Source: Lycium barbarum
Lineage: Eukaryota > Streptophyta > Magnoliopsida > Solanales > Solanaceae
Length of the DNA: 64,000 bases
Direction: 5' to 3'
Assembly: GCF_019175385.1 (NCBI RefSeq)
Contig: NC_083337.1
Span: 165,243,713 to 165,307,712 of the forward strand
Position numbers and translations under genes: made by a program. Every line of letters begins with the position of its first letter. Within the stretch, counting starts at the first letter, position 1. Under the pieces are notes generated by a model. It was not told the DNA's origin, made no database searches, and saw nothing but the letters and a program-made list of their open reading frames with translations. This document shows, piece by piece, positions 46,126-58,615 of this stretch.

Positions 46126-46547
46126 TTATGGCGGGGTTAATTTTTCATTACGGAAAGTCAAAATATAAAAAAGTAGACACACAAAGACGTTGATGAAATT
46201 CAAGGCATAATATATATATACACATTAGAAATAAAAATTTTTAAAAAAACTTTTTAGCAAAAGGCTGTCAATTGACACCCCTTGAACAAGGGCGCTCCGC
46301 CACTACGTGAAAAAAAAAATTAAGGTTTTAAAACACTCCAGTGACATGAATAGACAACCATAATTAATGAATCAGTCATAAATTGGCGCATATGTGACGC
46401 GAGAAATAAAAAGAGAATTTATTTGAAAAAGTAACTATCGTCGTGGTCTTTAATGAATGCATAGAATTTCAACCAGCAAAAACTCAAGAGAAGAATTTCA
46501 AAAAAAGTCCTCGGTCTTTTTATTATCTTATTTTACATATTAAAGTC

Positions 46548-46725
46548 TCCTGAAAATAGTACGATCCTTCAAGCCACCTGAATTGAGTTTAGAAATTTGG
46601 CACGAGAAGCTTATAAGTCAAAAACAACTTCTTTTTAGTCCTGAAAATAGTACGATCCTTCAAGCCACCTGAATTGAGTTTAGAAATTTGGCACGAGAAG
46701 CTTATAAGTAGCAACTTCTTTTTAG
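46548..46725 (+). promoter_or_regulatory. Tandem duplication in the copy 5 promoter
   Basis: Two adjacent units of about 91 bp (46548-46638) and 87 bp (46639-46725) each carry TCCTGAAAATAGTACGATCC through GGCACGAGAAGCTTATAAGT and AACTTCTTTTTAG. Copy 7 and the fossil promoter at 45.2 kb have one unit. The block lies directly upstream of the TATA box (CTATATAATGG, 46754-46764), so this intact gene has a doubled proximal element. Confidence 0.8.
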
Positions 46726-46838
46726 TCATCAGCTTCACATTACCTTACTCTTCCTATATAATGGTCCATACGTTTTCTGAGTTCGCACATCAAATAACAC
46801 CACAATTCATCAACAGTTGAAATCTTGAAGATATATTA

Positions 46839-48658
46839 ATGAAGATGGCAGCAACATTAACCAAAATCTTGTTCATTTCTTTTCTTTTCCTTTCAAGTGC
46901 ATTTCTTGCAAGATCGGCAGAAGTTGGTAGGATAAAAGTACTACAAATAGAAGCTTTAGTGTCTTTCCAATTTTGCTTATTTGATTTTAGCGCATGGCTT
47001 TTTATTTTGGATTTAACTTATAGTATATACTTTCAAGCATATAACCAATATATTAGTATAAATATTCTTTAACACTTTCTGTGCATAGAGTTATGATTTC
47101 TTTAATGTTTGGGCAATTGCAGATGACGAGAGTGAGTTTAGTTACAATGAAAAAAGCGAGAATGGACCAGCTAACTGGGGCAGGATTCATCCAGAATGGA
47201 GCACTTGCAATACTGGAAAATTGCAGTCTCCAATTGACCTTCTTAACGAAAGGGTTGAAGTTGTATCAGACCTGGGAATTCTTCGCAAATATTACAAACC
47301 ATCCAATGCCACTCTCTTAAATAGAGGCCATGATATGATGGTGATAAATTGATATTATTAATCAATACTATACTAGTAATAATTGGTACTGAAACCATTT
47401 TTTAATGTGATTATATATTTCCAAATGCAGTTGAGATGGGAAGGTGATGCAGGATATGTGAAGATAAACGGAACTCAATATCAACTTAAACAATGTCATT
47501 GGCATACACCTTCTGAACACACAATCAATGGAAAAAGGTGTACTCCCTAGCTCACATATATTCATATTGGAGTTAATTAGCACAATATCACTACAGTTAA
47601 GGAAAGATTCACCTGTTTTATTTTTTTCTTTGCTTTATTTATTTTGCATGAGGAATTCATATTTATCAACAAAATTAAATGCAGATTTAATTTGGAGGCT
47701 CATTTGGTACATGAAAGCAGTGATGGAAAGACTGCTGTCATTGGAATCATCTACCAGATTGGACGGCCTGATTCCTTCTTATCTATGGTAAATACGAATT
47801 TATTTATATGACATAAGTAGAGGGTAAGATAGGATTTTCACCAAAGGGATTCATCATCTATTACATATGTATAAAAAAAAATTAACCTTATTTACAGTGT
47901 AATCTTTCAAAGGATTCCGATGAACCACTTTCCTTGCCTGAACACTAGAATTTAACTTATATTCGTTGACGTGCATTGAAATTGTCACACTACAAGTATA
48001 ATTTAATCTGTCCCATTTTTTGAATTCTTGACATTATTTTGACTTGTGATTACAGATAGAGAAGGATTTAAAAGCTCTTGCCAATACAAAAGGTGTAGAG
48101 AGAGCCATTGGAACAATTGATCCAAAGCAAATAAAAATGGAAGGCAAAAGATATTACAGATATATTGGCTCCCTGACAACACCTCCCTGCACCGAAAATG
48201 TTGTCTGGACTATAGATGGAAAGGTAATCAAATTTTCCCAATCCATTATGAATATTAAATGTAATTACTTCTATTTTGAAATTAATTTTAATTATTTGAT
48301 TTTTCTTCTTGAATTTTACAGGTTAAAACTGTAACAAAAAGGCAAATGAAATTGATCCGAGATGCTGTTCATGATGTGAGTTGCTACCCCAAATCAAAAA
48401 TTTTGCACTAAGAATTTTCATTCCTAATTATATATATTTCATCCCTCATTAAACGCAGACTTTTCAGACCCAAAAACTATTTTTTTTTTAATTTATGAGA
48501 CTCGAAAAGGGTGGCTATTCAATTAAAGACACCGTCTTCTTGACTCCTTTTTTTATCTCTTATTTTGTTTGTCACAGGAATCTGAAACCAATGCTAGACC
48601 AGCTCAGCTACTAAATAGACGTCCTATCAAATTCTATAAACCAGAACTGAAACCCTGA
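46839..48658 (+). CDS. Alpha-carbonic anhydrase copy 5 (272 aa, 7 exons, intact)
   Basis: Secreted carbonic anhydrase, type B. Exons: 46839-46926, 47123-47340, 47431-47537, 47685-47787, 48056-48223, 48322-48375, 48578-48658. Donors include GTAGGA (intron 1), GTGATA (intron 2) and GTGTAC (intron 3), all with AG acceptors; the 819-nt CDS is open. Signal peptide [18 protein letters not shown]...ARS. Zinc ligands are H125 and H127 ([10 protein letters not shown]) and H144 (EAHLVHE). Active-site motif GSLTTPPC; disulfide cysteines at C58 and in PPCTE. The only sequon is N91-A-T in [12 protein letters not shown], as is usual for plant alpha-CAs. The end FYKPELKP differs from type A. Introns are short (90-268 bp), and the most family-typical copy is this one. 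Its proximal promoter is duplicated. Confidence 0.94.
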
Positions 48659-49450
48659 AATACAAGCGAATTGATTATGTATCTATAGTTTGAGAAAGCA
48701 CACATCGATCACGGTCATTAAATATAGCTGTCCGTTAATGATAATCAATAATTTTCTTCAGAACTAGGACTAGAAATGTTTTTTATCACAGATGATTGTG
48801 TTAGTATCTTCGTTATTGTATTTATTCATTGTATCATACTAATAAAGTACTGTTGTGGAAGAGTTTGCTTATCTTTGTGAGGCATGGAGCCTCGAATTTT
48901 GTCTGTATGTGTTCCGGCATCCGACAAGTAGAATATAAGCGTGTGTAAACACATCAATTTATTGGTAATTGACACCAATTCCATCGTCGTCAACTCTGAA
49001 AATAACAGAGGAAACTTCAAAATTTGACCCAAACTTGTTGGATGACCCGGGCCCGTTTCTAATAGATGACAAAAGTTCAATTCTTCCCCATGTGCCAAAA
49101 ACATTTGAGTCCTCTAAAGAATATTCTTTCCTCAAGACAAATAGATCTTTTGGTCTTGAGAAATACATACTCAATAACGTCGTCTTTTGGATTTGAGTTG
49201 CAATCTAGAGGATGTAAGTTCCACATGACTCTCTTACTTTCAAGAGCCTAATCACATTAAAGGTGCACAAAATAATCTATAACAGAAAAAAAAAAAAAAA
49301 AGGAAGAAAATTAAATAATCTATTTTTGGTGAAAAATTCAGCATCTTAATGGTAGCTGGGTACTATAATATTTGATTGATCAGGGCATTAATTATCTCAT
49401 CGTGACCAAAATGACTAGAAACTTTACAGAGTTGGGAAACTTAGAAATTA
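48659..49450. other. 3' flank of copy 5, duplicated after copy 7
   Basis: Homologous to 63251-63840, with shared CAGAACTAGGACTAGAAATGT and ACATTTGAGTCCTCTAAAGA words. AATAAA-type signals occur near 48840. Opposite short frames here are mirror images of the same non-coding repeat. Confidence 0.7.
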
Positions 49451-49793
49451 CTCTCTCCGTCCCATAATAAGTGTCACCTTAGCAAAAAACACGCATATTA
49501 AGAAATTAATAATGCAATGTGAAGTTTATCAAATTACCCCTATATAATAAAAATAAATTATTTTTACCTTTTGATTAAAACATATACAAGAAGTAAACCT
49601 TTTGACATTGAGAATCCAACAATATCAAGTTACTATGTGGCTTTTCCAATCATCGTTTAGATGTTACTTTATTGTCTAACGGTAGAATTGAAAAAAAAAA
49701 ACTAGCCAATTTATGTCTTGATTTCCTAAGATGACACTTATTATGAGACAATTTTTTTTGGCTAAAGTGATACTTATTATGGGACGGAGGGAG
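49451..49793. mobile_element. Stowaway MITE
   Basis: Termini CTCTCTCCGTCCCATAATAA and, inverted, CTCCCTCCGTCCCATAATAA match the Stowaway consensus. A TA target duplication is at 49449-49450 and 49794-49795. A second internal ATGACACTTATTATGAGACA near the right end suggests a doubled terminus. Confidence 0.92.
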
Positions 49794-50354
49794 TATATGT
49801 TAATCTCCTATTTATACAGCTGATTGGGAATTGAATCTCATGATTACAGTCAAGGAAAAGAAAAGATATTAAATTACAGATACATTCCTAATACTAACAA
49901 ATTACAATATATAAAATCAAATGAGATATTTACAAAATAAAATAAAATCAGATTTGTAATCAAGTCGTTGATATTGTTCAGATATGAACTTTAAAATGGT
50001 GATATTGTTCCTTTATATAATAGAAGATCGTTTAAAAATTTATGATAGTATGAGTACATGTAGCTTTTATCCAAATAAAATTTGGCACAAGAAGTTTAGT
50101 TAAAAAACTTCTTCTTTTTGGTCAGTTTCACATTTGGCTTTACTCCCCTTGTATAATAATCCTGGAATTCTCTGAGTTTGCTCATCAACTGACAAAACAT
50201 TTCAACAGTTAAAAGATATAGTGAATATGGGAACAATAACCAAATTCTTGTTTGTTTCATTTCTTTTCCTTTCAAGTGCATTTCAGCTTGCAAGATCTCA
50301 AGAAGCTGGTACGTTAATGTATTAAAAATTGAGGCTCTAGAGTCTTTCCAATTA

Positions 50355-50915
50355 GGGAAAAAATAACTTAATAATACTGCTTAAGATTTTATATTACAAA
50401 ACATAAGAATAATTTTTCTTTTTTATAAAACATACCAATAAAATTACAAAATACACTAGATTTGAGCTTAATGGAATACCCACGATTTTAGGCTTTTATT
50501 TTGGAATAGAATCTGATTTTTAAATGTGGAGTAATTTTAGAATACTTACCAATCAGATTCTTCTTCTTTTCAAAACGATTTCTCTCTCTCTCTCTCTTCC
50601 TCTAAGAATGTTGATAGATTATGCATACATTAATAATAGAAAGCTTTTGATTACTGAACTGCGTATTAAATATATATAAAAGTTGGTTTGTATCGGTTTG
50701 AGATATATATGATCACCGTACGTATGAAATCTGTATAAATTATATATACTGTAGTATGTTAAAAACTATGAAATTTGTATTAATATGATATATATATCAT
50801 TTTTGACATATGTAGTCACGATATGTATGAAATGCGTATAAATTGGATATAAATTAGCCTTAAAATGTGTATGAAATGCGTATGGAATCTGGTTTGTATC
50901 AATTACAAAATTTAT

Positions 50916-50965
<50 letters not shown>

Positions 50966-51441
50966 TCTCCATGTTTGAAGCTGTAGCAAAATTACATTAA
51001 GTTGTATTATAATTGTATGTTGAGTTGTATGAAAATTGTATTTTAAAGTTATAAATTATATAATTAGTTCTATGAAATTTGTTTTTTAGATGTATATTGT
51101 TGTAGATATTTGTAGAATACAATTTTATACAAATTTTATACAACCTAGAATTACCAATTAGAATGAATTTTTTGAGCAAAAGGTGAAGAAAATCAGGGAA
51201 CAATATTTGTTAATTTGAAAGGAGAGAGAAAAGTGGATAAAATAAGAGAAGATCAGTTTCCTTACGTTATTTCGATGATTGATTGACGTCTAATTTATTT
51301 ATTGTGTTTTATTCGCTGCCTTTTAATTACCTGATTAGTATAGATTTTGTAAGAAAACTATTGATATATTTTGCAAACTGAAAAGTCTCGTCAGGTTCTG
51401 TAAATAAACCCTCTTACTATGTACATATACGTTTTTTGCCC
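50355..51441. mobile_element. Mutator-like element in intron 1 of copy 6
   Basis: Flanked by TTCCAATTA at 50346-50354 and 51442-51450, a perfect 9-bp duplication. The short inverted ends are GGGAAAAAATAA and GGGCAAAAAACG. Other copies read straight through (TTTTCAATTCTGCTTGTTTG). The interior includes TC repeats, a (TA)n tract (50919-50962) and tandem variants of GTATGAAATGCGTAT. No transposase frame. Confidence 0.8.
50919..50962. repeat. (TA)n microsatellite
   Basis: 22 TA units inside the Mutator-like element. A further (TA)n tract at 52690-52722 lies just before exon 4 of copy 6. Confidence 0.9.
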
Positions 51442-52687
51442 TTCCAATTATGCTTGTTTGATTTTAGCGCATGCATCGCCTTTTATTTTGGATTTAACTT
51501 ATATATATATATATAACAGTCTAAATAATTTTAATTTGCACTCTTAACGTACTTCAACCTGCCTTATTTTAGACTGCTAATTCATTTTTTTTTATGAACG
51601 GTTATATATAAGGGTGACTTGGTAGTGTAAAGATTCTTTTGCACCGTCAGTGTATAGAGTTATGATTTTCTTATGTTTGGGTATATTGTATAGTTTAGTT
51701 AAGACGAAAAAGCCGAGAATAAACCAGCTAACTGGGGCAATATTCGTCCAGTAGAATGGTTTGCCTGCAAAAATGGAAAAATGAAGTCTCCAATTGATAT
51801 CCTTAACAAAAAGGTTGAAATTGTATCGAATTTAGGAATACTTCAAAAAGACTACAAACCTTAGAAGGCCACTCCCATGAGCAGAGGCCATGTTATCATG
51901 GTACGTAAATTGATTTTGTGCATCAATATATACTACTAATAATAATTAAGATATTTCTCATCAGCATCATATTAAACCATTTTGTAATGAGTGACTATTA
52001 ATTTATAAATGCAATTGAGATGGGATGATGGAGGATACTTGAGGATAAATGGAACTCAATATCAACTCAATCAGATTCACTGGTACACACCTGCTGAACA
52101 TGCTGTCGATGGAGAAAGGTATACTCACTAGCTTACATATATTCATGGAGTTAACTTATATGGCCTAAATGATTTTTACACTATAAATGCAATTCAAACT
52201 ATACTATATATAGAAGGTTGCTTGTCTTATATATTGAGAAGCCTCTTAAAGTTAATTCATGTAAAAAAAACTACGTTTTTGATCTATGAATCAATTAAAC
52301 GTCGCAAAAGATAATAATTAATTCAGAAAAATTGAGTTCAAAGTTAGAAAATGAAACGTCAGAAATATAAAAAATAAATGAACATACACAGAGGAAAAAT
52401 TATCATTTACTCACTCATCTTTACAATCTCAACCCAATAAATAATTTAAAAAATTTGGAATCTATTTACATAAGTTTTATGTTATGGAGTACACAATAAT
52501 TTAATGTACGTAGTACTTTTGGGGACTTTAGTATTTGGGGCCTAAGGCAAGGATTAGAAGGATATTAATTTGGCACAAGTTTCTATCTAAAATAATTCAC
52601 TCCATTAGTCCATAGTATCTTTCTAAATCCTTATTCTGATTTTTCTTTTGTAACGTATTCGTTTTTTCTTTAATTGTTTATATTTGC

Positions 52688-52724
<37 letters not shown>

Positions 52725-52911
52725 ACAAATTAAATGCAGGTTCGATATGGAGGCTCATTTGGTACATTAATGATGGAAAAAGGTTTGCTATATTGGAGTC
52801 CACTACGAGATTGGATTATTACCTGATTTATTGCTAACCACAGTAAGCACAAATTTATTTGTTACACTATCAGTAAAATTTAACCGATCTTATTATTCAG
52901 ACTAGTGAATT

Positions 52912-55900
52912 TATTCGCGCTTCGCGCGGTCATAAAAAACATTAATAATTTATTAAACATGATATAAATAGAAGAGATTTTATATATATATACTAAATTA
53001 GAAATGTAAAGCACTTCCAATAATATGATGGTAATTTTCATAGTTCAAGCAGTTTGTAAGAATGTAAGAAAAAATAACATACAAAAAAAATAAAGAAGAA
53101 AATAATACAATACACATCATTCTTACAACGTTAATCATAAAAATAGAAAAAACAATATGGAATCAATGTATAATTTTTCGAGCTCTTGTTGATATTATCC
53201 ACTCCTACAAGTCGATCATCATTCATGAGTCTTCTCCTCCTTTTTCTTCATCTTAAACTAAAGCATGAATATAATACTGCAGTAAATATAACAACATTAC
53301 TACGTACTTCAAATATGGAATGAATGGATAACCTTAGGTAGGATCTCACGAAACAGAAAATATAAATTTACAATATGTGATGCTTTTAAGAAGGTGACAT
53401 TCTTGACTAATGTGATAATTTTCTTTGCAACAAAGTCTTACAGTACTTCTATTTATAGAACTACAATATGAAATATCAAATAATGTCATGATCATGACAA
53501 TTAATTATTTAGAGGTTATGGTAATAAAAAGTTGTGGGAGTAATGGAAGTAAAGACTAATTATTTAGAGGTTATTGTAAAAAAGAATTGTGGGAGTAATG
53601 GAAATAAAGACCATTAAGTTTTTACATCAATTAATGTGGATGAATAGAGGAGTAATTGATATATTTGTTTTTGTAAAATAAAAAATAGAGAAGAAGGAGA
53701 AATTGACAAAAAATGAGAAGGAGATAAATAGGATTCTTGGCTAAAGAGAGGTGCCACATTACTCTCCTATTTCCTATATACATATACATACATACATCAA
53801 ATTAAGAATTATGAAATTAATTACTAATACTAATTAAGAGTAGAAGTTAATTATGAAGATGAAGGAGTGTGAGTTATGGAGGTGACTTTTTAAATTAAAA
53901 TAAAATAATTAAAAATAATATAAAAAGTCAAAAAAAAAGAGGAAAAGATAAATCGAATTCTTGGCCATAAAGCGATGCCACATGGAAATCGATTTTGCAC
54001 GTTCGTGAGCGAAAATCCAAATATTTCATTATTTTTTATAAGAAAGCTAATATTCCTTAATCAAATATATCTTTGTGATTCTACCATGAAGTGTATATAT
54101 TACAACATGTAATGTGAATAGCATATTATAACCGGTATATCTTAATGTGGTCTCATCTTTTATACTTTTAATGATAATGTAATTAAAGTCTTTTTAAGCA
54201 CTTGAAAATGGAAGTCAAAACTTCAAATATGGCACTCTAGCTTCATCTTAATAAAATGACTCTTTCATTATCAGAAAGATTGTACTGGACATTACCTTTT
54301 TTTTTAAGAAGGGGATTAATACATATTTGTCAAGAAAATACTTTATTGAACTCTTTAAAGTAATTCAAAATTGATGTTTTGAAAAAACTCTTAATAGTAC
54401 ATTTTGTACCAAATGGTGAATAGTGAAGTATTATAAATTTACTCGTATTTAAAAAAAAATATAACATCGTCAGAAATTAATAAATAAAACAAAAGTACTA
54501 AATAAACTAATGAAAAGCTCAGAAGAATTTTGCTTCAATCACTATTTCCTCATAACTCAACCTCCAAAACTCATATATCCTCTGTGTGTACCAATCAACG
54601 TTCATTAATTGGTGAAGTATAGTAGTTGTTGAATTAAGAAAAATAACTTTCAGTTAATATTTGGAGTATAAACCGCTACAATTTGCTTATGAAAGATATT
54701 AGATGATATTTATACTCTCATAGTTAGCAGACATCTTATATGAAAGTTCATCTCATGGGATTCAACATTTAGTAGTGCAAAAATATGAACGGATGGCACA
54801 GCCTTCGCTTTCACCTTTGTCAGTTTCTTCATTTCATGTTGGTTTCTTCTTGACAATTCTTTTCTGATTTCCTTCTCTGCTCATAATTATTCAATACACA
54901 TAATAACAAATATTTAATGGACCACACATGTAATACAGAAGCTCCTAGTTATAAATCTAAAAAATTTAGGTATTTCATTGCCGTCACAACAACTAAAAAG
55001 CGGACAAAATAATAAAAAAAAAATTGGTACAAATTTATTTAGATATATGATAAAAGAAACCAAACATATTTAATTGAATTATGATAGTTCCCAAACTCTT
55101 TTTGATCCTCATCTCAAAACTGTCAAGTCTTCTCAGGTTCTCCATGATAATTTATCTTACCATTTATATGGGATAACTTATCTCATATAGATGAAATTGA
55201 GTGAGATACCGAAAGAGTTATCCCATCAACTACCAAACATAGAATAATTCAAATTCATGGAGACTAATAATCTAATCCCATCATATCCCTCCTACCAAAA
55301 AAAACGTACAAAGTACGTATTGACACCAACCACTATCACACATAGCAATCTTGAACCTGTAATAGCACCAACGACAACAGATAGATCCAAAATAAAAATT
55401 AAAAAAAAAATAATCAAATCAACACATCAAATGAAACAGAACATAGAAAACATAACAAAATGCAACCAAAAATAAAGAATATTACTCTCTTAACCTGCTG
55501 GATGAGAAAATAATGACCATTGTTCTACTCTATTTTATGCATAATTTTAATTAGATGAACCAATCGGTAGAGGAAGATCCCTGCGAGTTACAACATTATA
55601 TTTCTGACCTTAATAATAAACTTATATAATGGATGAACCTTAGAAGAAAAATGGCACATAAATGGACATTAATATGTAGTATTAATTATTCAATTTAATT
55701 GGAGATTAAAATGGTTGTTCATGAACAGCAAAATGACCAAAAAAAAAAAAACAATCGATTAAGAAGATGAAAAGGCATAGGTAGTAAAATGTATTAATTG
55801 ATGTGTTTAATTAGAAATAATGATTATGAAGGGAAGATATTTTTATGATTATAAGATAAACTAATAGGATAGATGAGGAAAAATTGTCAAAAAATGTCAA

Positions 55901-55989
55901 AAAAAAAGAGAAAAAAGATAAATAGGAATGGAGGGTAAAGAAGCATGTCACATAGGATTGTTTATTCCTAGCTTTATTATATATATTGA
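52912..55989 (-). mobile_element. Helitron (3,078 bp) in intron 4 of CA copy 6
   Basis: On the - strand it starts TCAATATATATAATAAAGCT (+ strand end 55989) and ends in the hairpin CCGCGCGAAGCGCG, then AATAAATTCACTAG (+ strand 52912). It lies exactly between A and T of an intron sequence that is continuous in copies 1-4 (TTTTTCAGA|TTCTTGATATT). No Rep/helicase frame. Its 5' subterminal block (TATTTATC, GCCACAT/GTCACAT words) recurs three times, near 55900-55975, 53935-53990 and 53715-53770. Confidence 0.93.
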
Positions 55990-56255
55990 TTCTTGATAAT
56001 ATTTACTTCTAATCACAGATAGAGATGGATTTAAAAGCTCTTGCTGATTAAAAAGGTGCAGAAAGAGCCATCAGAATAATTGATCCAAATCTAATAAAAT
56101 TGGATGGCAGAAAATATTGTAGGTATAATGGCTCCCTAACTACTCCGCCTTGCAGTGAAACTGTTGTTTGGACTATTGATGGACGGGTAATTAAATTTTG
56201 TCAAACTCATTATTATGAAAATTTAATACTATAAGTATTTTCTTCATTTCGATAT

Positions 56256-56381
56256 GAGGAAACAGCCAGTAATGCTTGCATTAAGTTAGATTGTTTAAAT
56301 CTCATTTCTTGGGGGTATGGCCCTACTCCAAGCCTTGCTAATGCAGAATGTTGTGCAGTGTGCATCGGGCTGCCCCTTTTT
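56256..56381 (+). mobile_element. Degenerate 3' part of a TS-type SINE in intron 5 of copy 6
   Basis: Starts GAGGAAACAGCC and ends GCATCGGGCTGCCCC, in the order of the TS SINE at 825-1004 but heavily mutated and lacking the A and B boxes. Not present in the other CA copies. Confidence 0.6.
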
Positions 56382-57086
56382 ATATTCATTTTGAAATTAA
56401 TTTTAATTATGTGATTTTTCTTTATCAATTTTTCAGGTTAAAACTGTAACGAGAAGACAATAAAATTGCTTCAAGATAGTTCTTAACGTGAGTTGCTACC
56501 CCAAAGCTTTAGCAATAAGATCTTTTTTCTAATTATATTATCATCTCCTGTAGAGGATCTGTTCATGACGTGGACATAATTTATCTATTTATTTATTTAT
56601 TTATTTATTTGTTTGCTTTTTTCAACTTTTTTTTTTCTTTTCAAAACCTGTTTGGTTATATATTTTGTCCATTTTTCAATCCCAACTTCAATATGTTTTC
56701 AAGTGTAATATATGTCCAAACTCTACTTGAACTTTCAAATATCATTTTTCAATTTAACTTCAAATACTATTTTAATCAATGTCATTCAATTTTTGTCCAA
56801 GTGACTACTATAATTTTCATGGAAGATCTTTCGGACCCCAAAAGAACTCCATTTAGCTTTTTGTTTTCAATTTGTCTGACTCGAAAAGGATGGTTCTTCA
56901 ATTAAAATGCCTCAAGAATCTACTTTTTTTTTTTTTTTCAAGAATCTACTTATAATTAAATAGATAACTTGAAAGATAATATTTTCTTGACTTTTTTCTT
57001 CTCCTATTTATCTCGGGGATTTGAAATCAATGCCAGACCAATCCAGCCACTAAACGGACGTCCTATCAAATTAACAAAACCTTAGC

Positions 57087-57464
57087 TTAACCTCCCCACA
57101 ATATACTTCTGTCTTTAATTACAATAATAATTTTTTACGAGTCCTGCCAAACCCCCATCCACTATATGAGGAGGCTTTATTTTTTAATAAATAAATAAAT
57201 TTGTTATTGTCTATTGTACTACTAGTACACGATGATAATAATTGTCTTTATTAGAACTAGGAAGAAATGTGGTTTTATGTTACAGATGATTGTATCATGA
57301 ATATCTCATTGTATACATGCTATCAGTAATAAAATAGACGGTATTAATTTGTTCTGCGTATGTTAACAGTCGGATGTAATTCAAAGGGACGAATTTGTTT
57401 ACTTCTGTGAGGTTTGAATTTGTGTCACAATTGTCCCAACATCCGACGAGGAAAATAATACGGC
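57087..57464. other. 3' flank of copy 6
   Basis: Collinear with the type-A flanks after copies 1-3 (GTACTACTAGTACACGATGATAATAATTG, then the GGACGAATTTGTTTACTT block) up to the solo LTR. Confidence 0.7.
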
Positions 57465-57469
57465 ATTAC

Positions 57470-58615
57470 TGTTGGGTTTGTGTAGTGTGAATGGGAAATT
57501 CAGTGACTTTCCCGAAGAGGCACTAGGAGCAAAGAATGTGACTTTTATGTAAAGTCACCACACCTTTTCATAACACCTATTCGTTGGCTATATAAGTTGA
57601 AATTCTGCTTCAGATTTTTTAATTCATTGAAGCATAAAAAAAAAACTACTGAAAAATAACAGATTTTTATATCTCCTCTCACTCTTGCATTCTGCATTTT
57701 TTTTTTCAAAAGCAAAACGTAAGTGTCCTGTGTGATTTGTTGCCGCCATTTGAGTTTGCTGAAGTTCTGCAATTTGCATTGCCACTATTGCATAATAGTT
57801 TTCCGTTCTTTTTTGGGAGGAATTAATCCATTAACCTTGGCAACTTTGAGGGGATTAGATTGTTAGAATCCATAATCTGTACCAGTAATTAATAAACAAG
57901 TTTTAGTTTATTAATCAAAACCAGGGAAAATTAGATGAACAGAAATGTAGAAGATGTATAAAAATCTTCCGAGCCCACGAGTTTATTAATCCCTCAGTGT
58001 TGCCAAAGGATTTGGGTTACTTCCTTCCAGGATAGAACGAAAGAACATTTCTATAGTAGCGGCACTGTAAACCACAGAACTCCGGCGAACTCAGATAACG
58101 GAGCAAATCACAGGATACAAACAATTAGCAATTTGGAAAAACAATGCACTGAATGTGAAGAGAAGAAGTCAACAAATTTTTAAATTAAATAATGAATTTG
58201 GAAAAATAAATTTGGTTCAAAAAGATTATCAATCAATCAGATCCAAAAGTCGAGCTGAGCAACAACAACGTGAGGAGAGGTCCTCTTCTTAACCCTTTAT
58301 GAGCTAGAGGATCTGCTTTAATCTATAAACACACAACTCTCTCTTTTCACTACCAATGTGGTACAAAGTGCTTTCTAAAAGGAACTTTGGTCAAATTTTC
58401 AATTTTTCCCTCCATTTTTCATTCACAACAACTTATCTTTAAAGCTCAAGTTTAAAAACCCCAACATAAATTTCTTAAAGACACACAAGAAACTTGTGGG
58501 CTCGGAAATTTCTGTTTCATATACCTTCTATTCTCAACATTGTTTCTGGTTCTTTTTGTTGTTTAAACAGAAACTAGTTCTGCTAAAATACTGATTTGAA
58601 CACTTAGAGATAACA
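57470..58615. mobile_element. Solo LTR with intact target duplication
   Basis: The 1,146-bp sequence starts TGTTGGGTTTG and ends GATAACA, giving TG...CA ends. It is flanked by ATTAC at 57465-57469 and 58616-58620. Flanking array sequence is continuous in sister units (ACAGCATTACGTGTGTGGGC near 16055). No internal retrotransposon domain remains, so LTR-LTR recombination is the likely origin. Orientation and superfamily were not established. Confidence 0.88.

Larger units (their letters stand above)
50226..57086 (+). pseudogene. Alpha-carbonic anhydrase copy 6, pseudogene with large insertions
   Basis: Exon-like blocks: 50226-50308, 51694-51900, 52015-52118, 52740-52842, 56019-56186, 56437-56487, 57017-57086. 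The usual first ATG is GTG; the next Met is at 50226. Lesions: exon 2 has lost its first bases with stops TAA and TAG; the acceptors before exons 3 (GCAA) and 7 (TCGG) are mutated; the second zinc ligand is Tyr (HWYTPAEH); exon 4 is deleted and frameshifted after HLVH; exon 5 has TAA; exon 6 has lost bases. Intron 1 holds a 1.1-kb Mutator-like element and intron 4 a 3.1-kb Helitron. It is type-A-like in sequence (NGS before LTTPPC). A weak GTATAATAAT replaces the TATA box (50151-50160). Confidence 0.93.
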
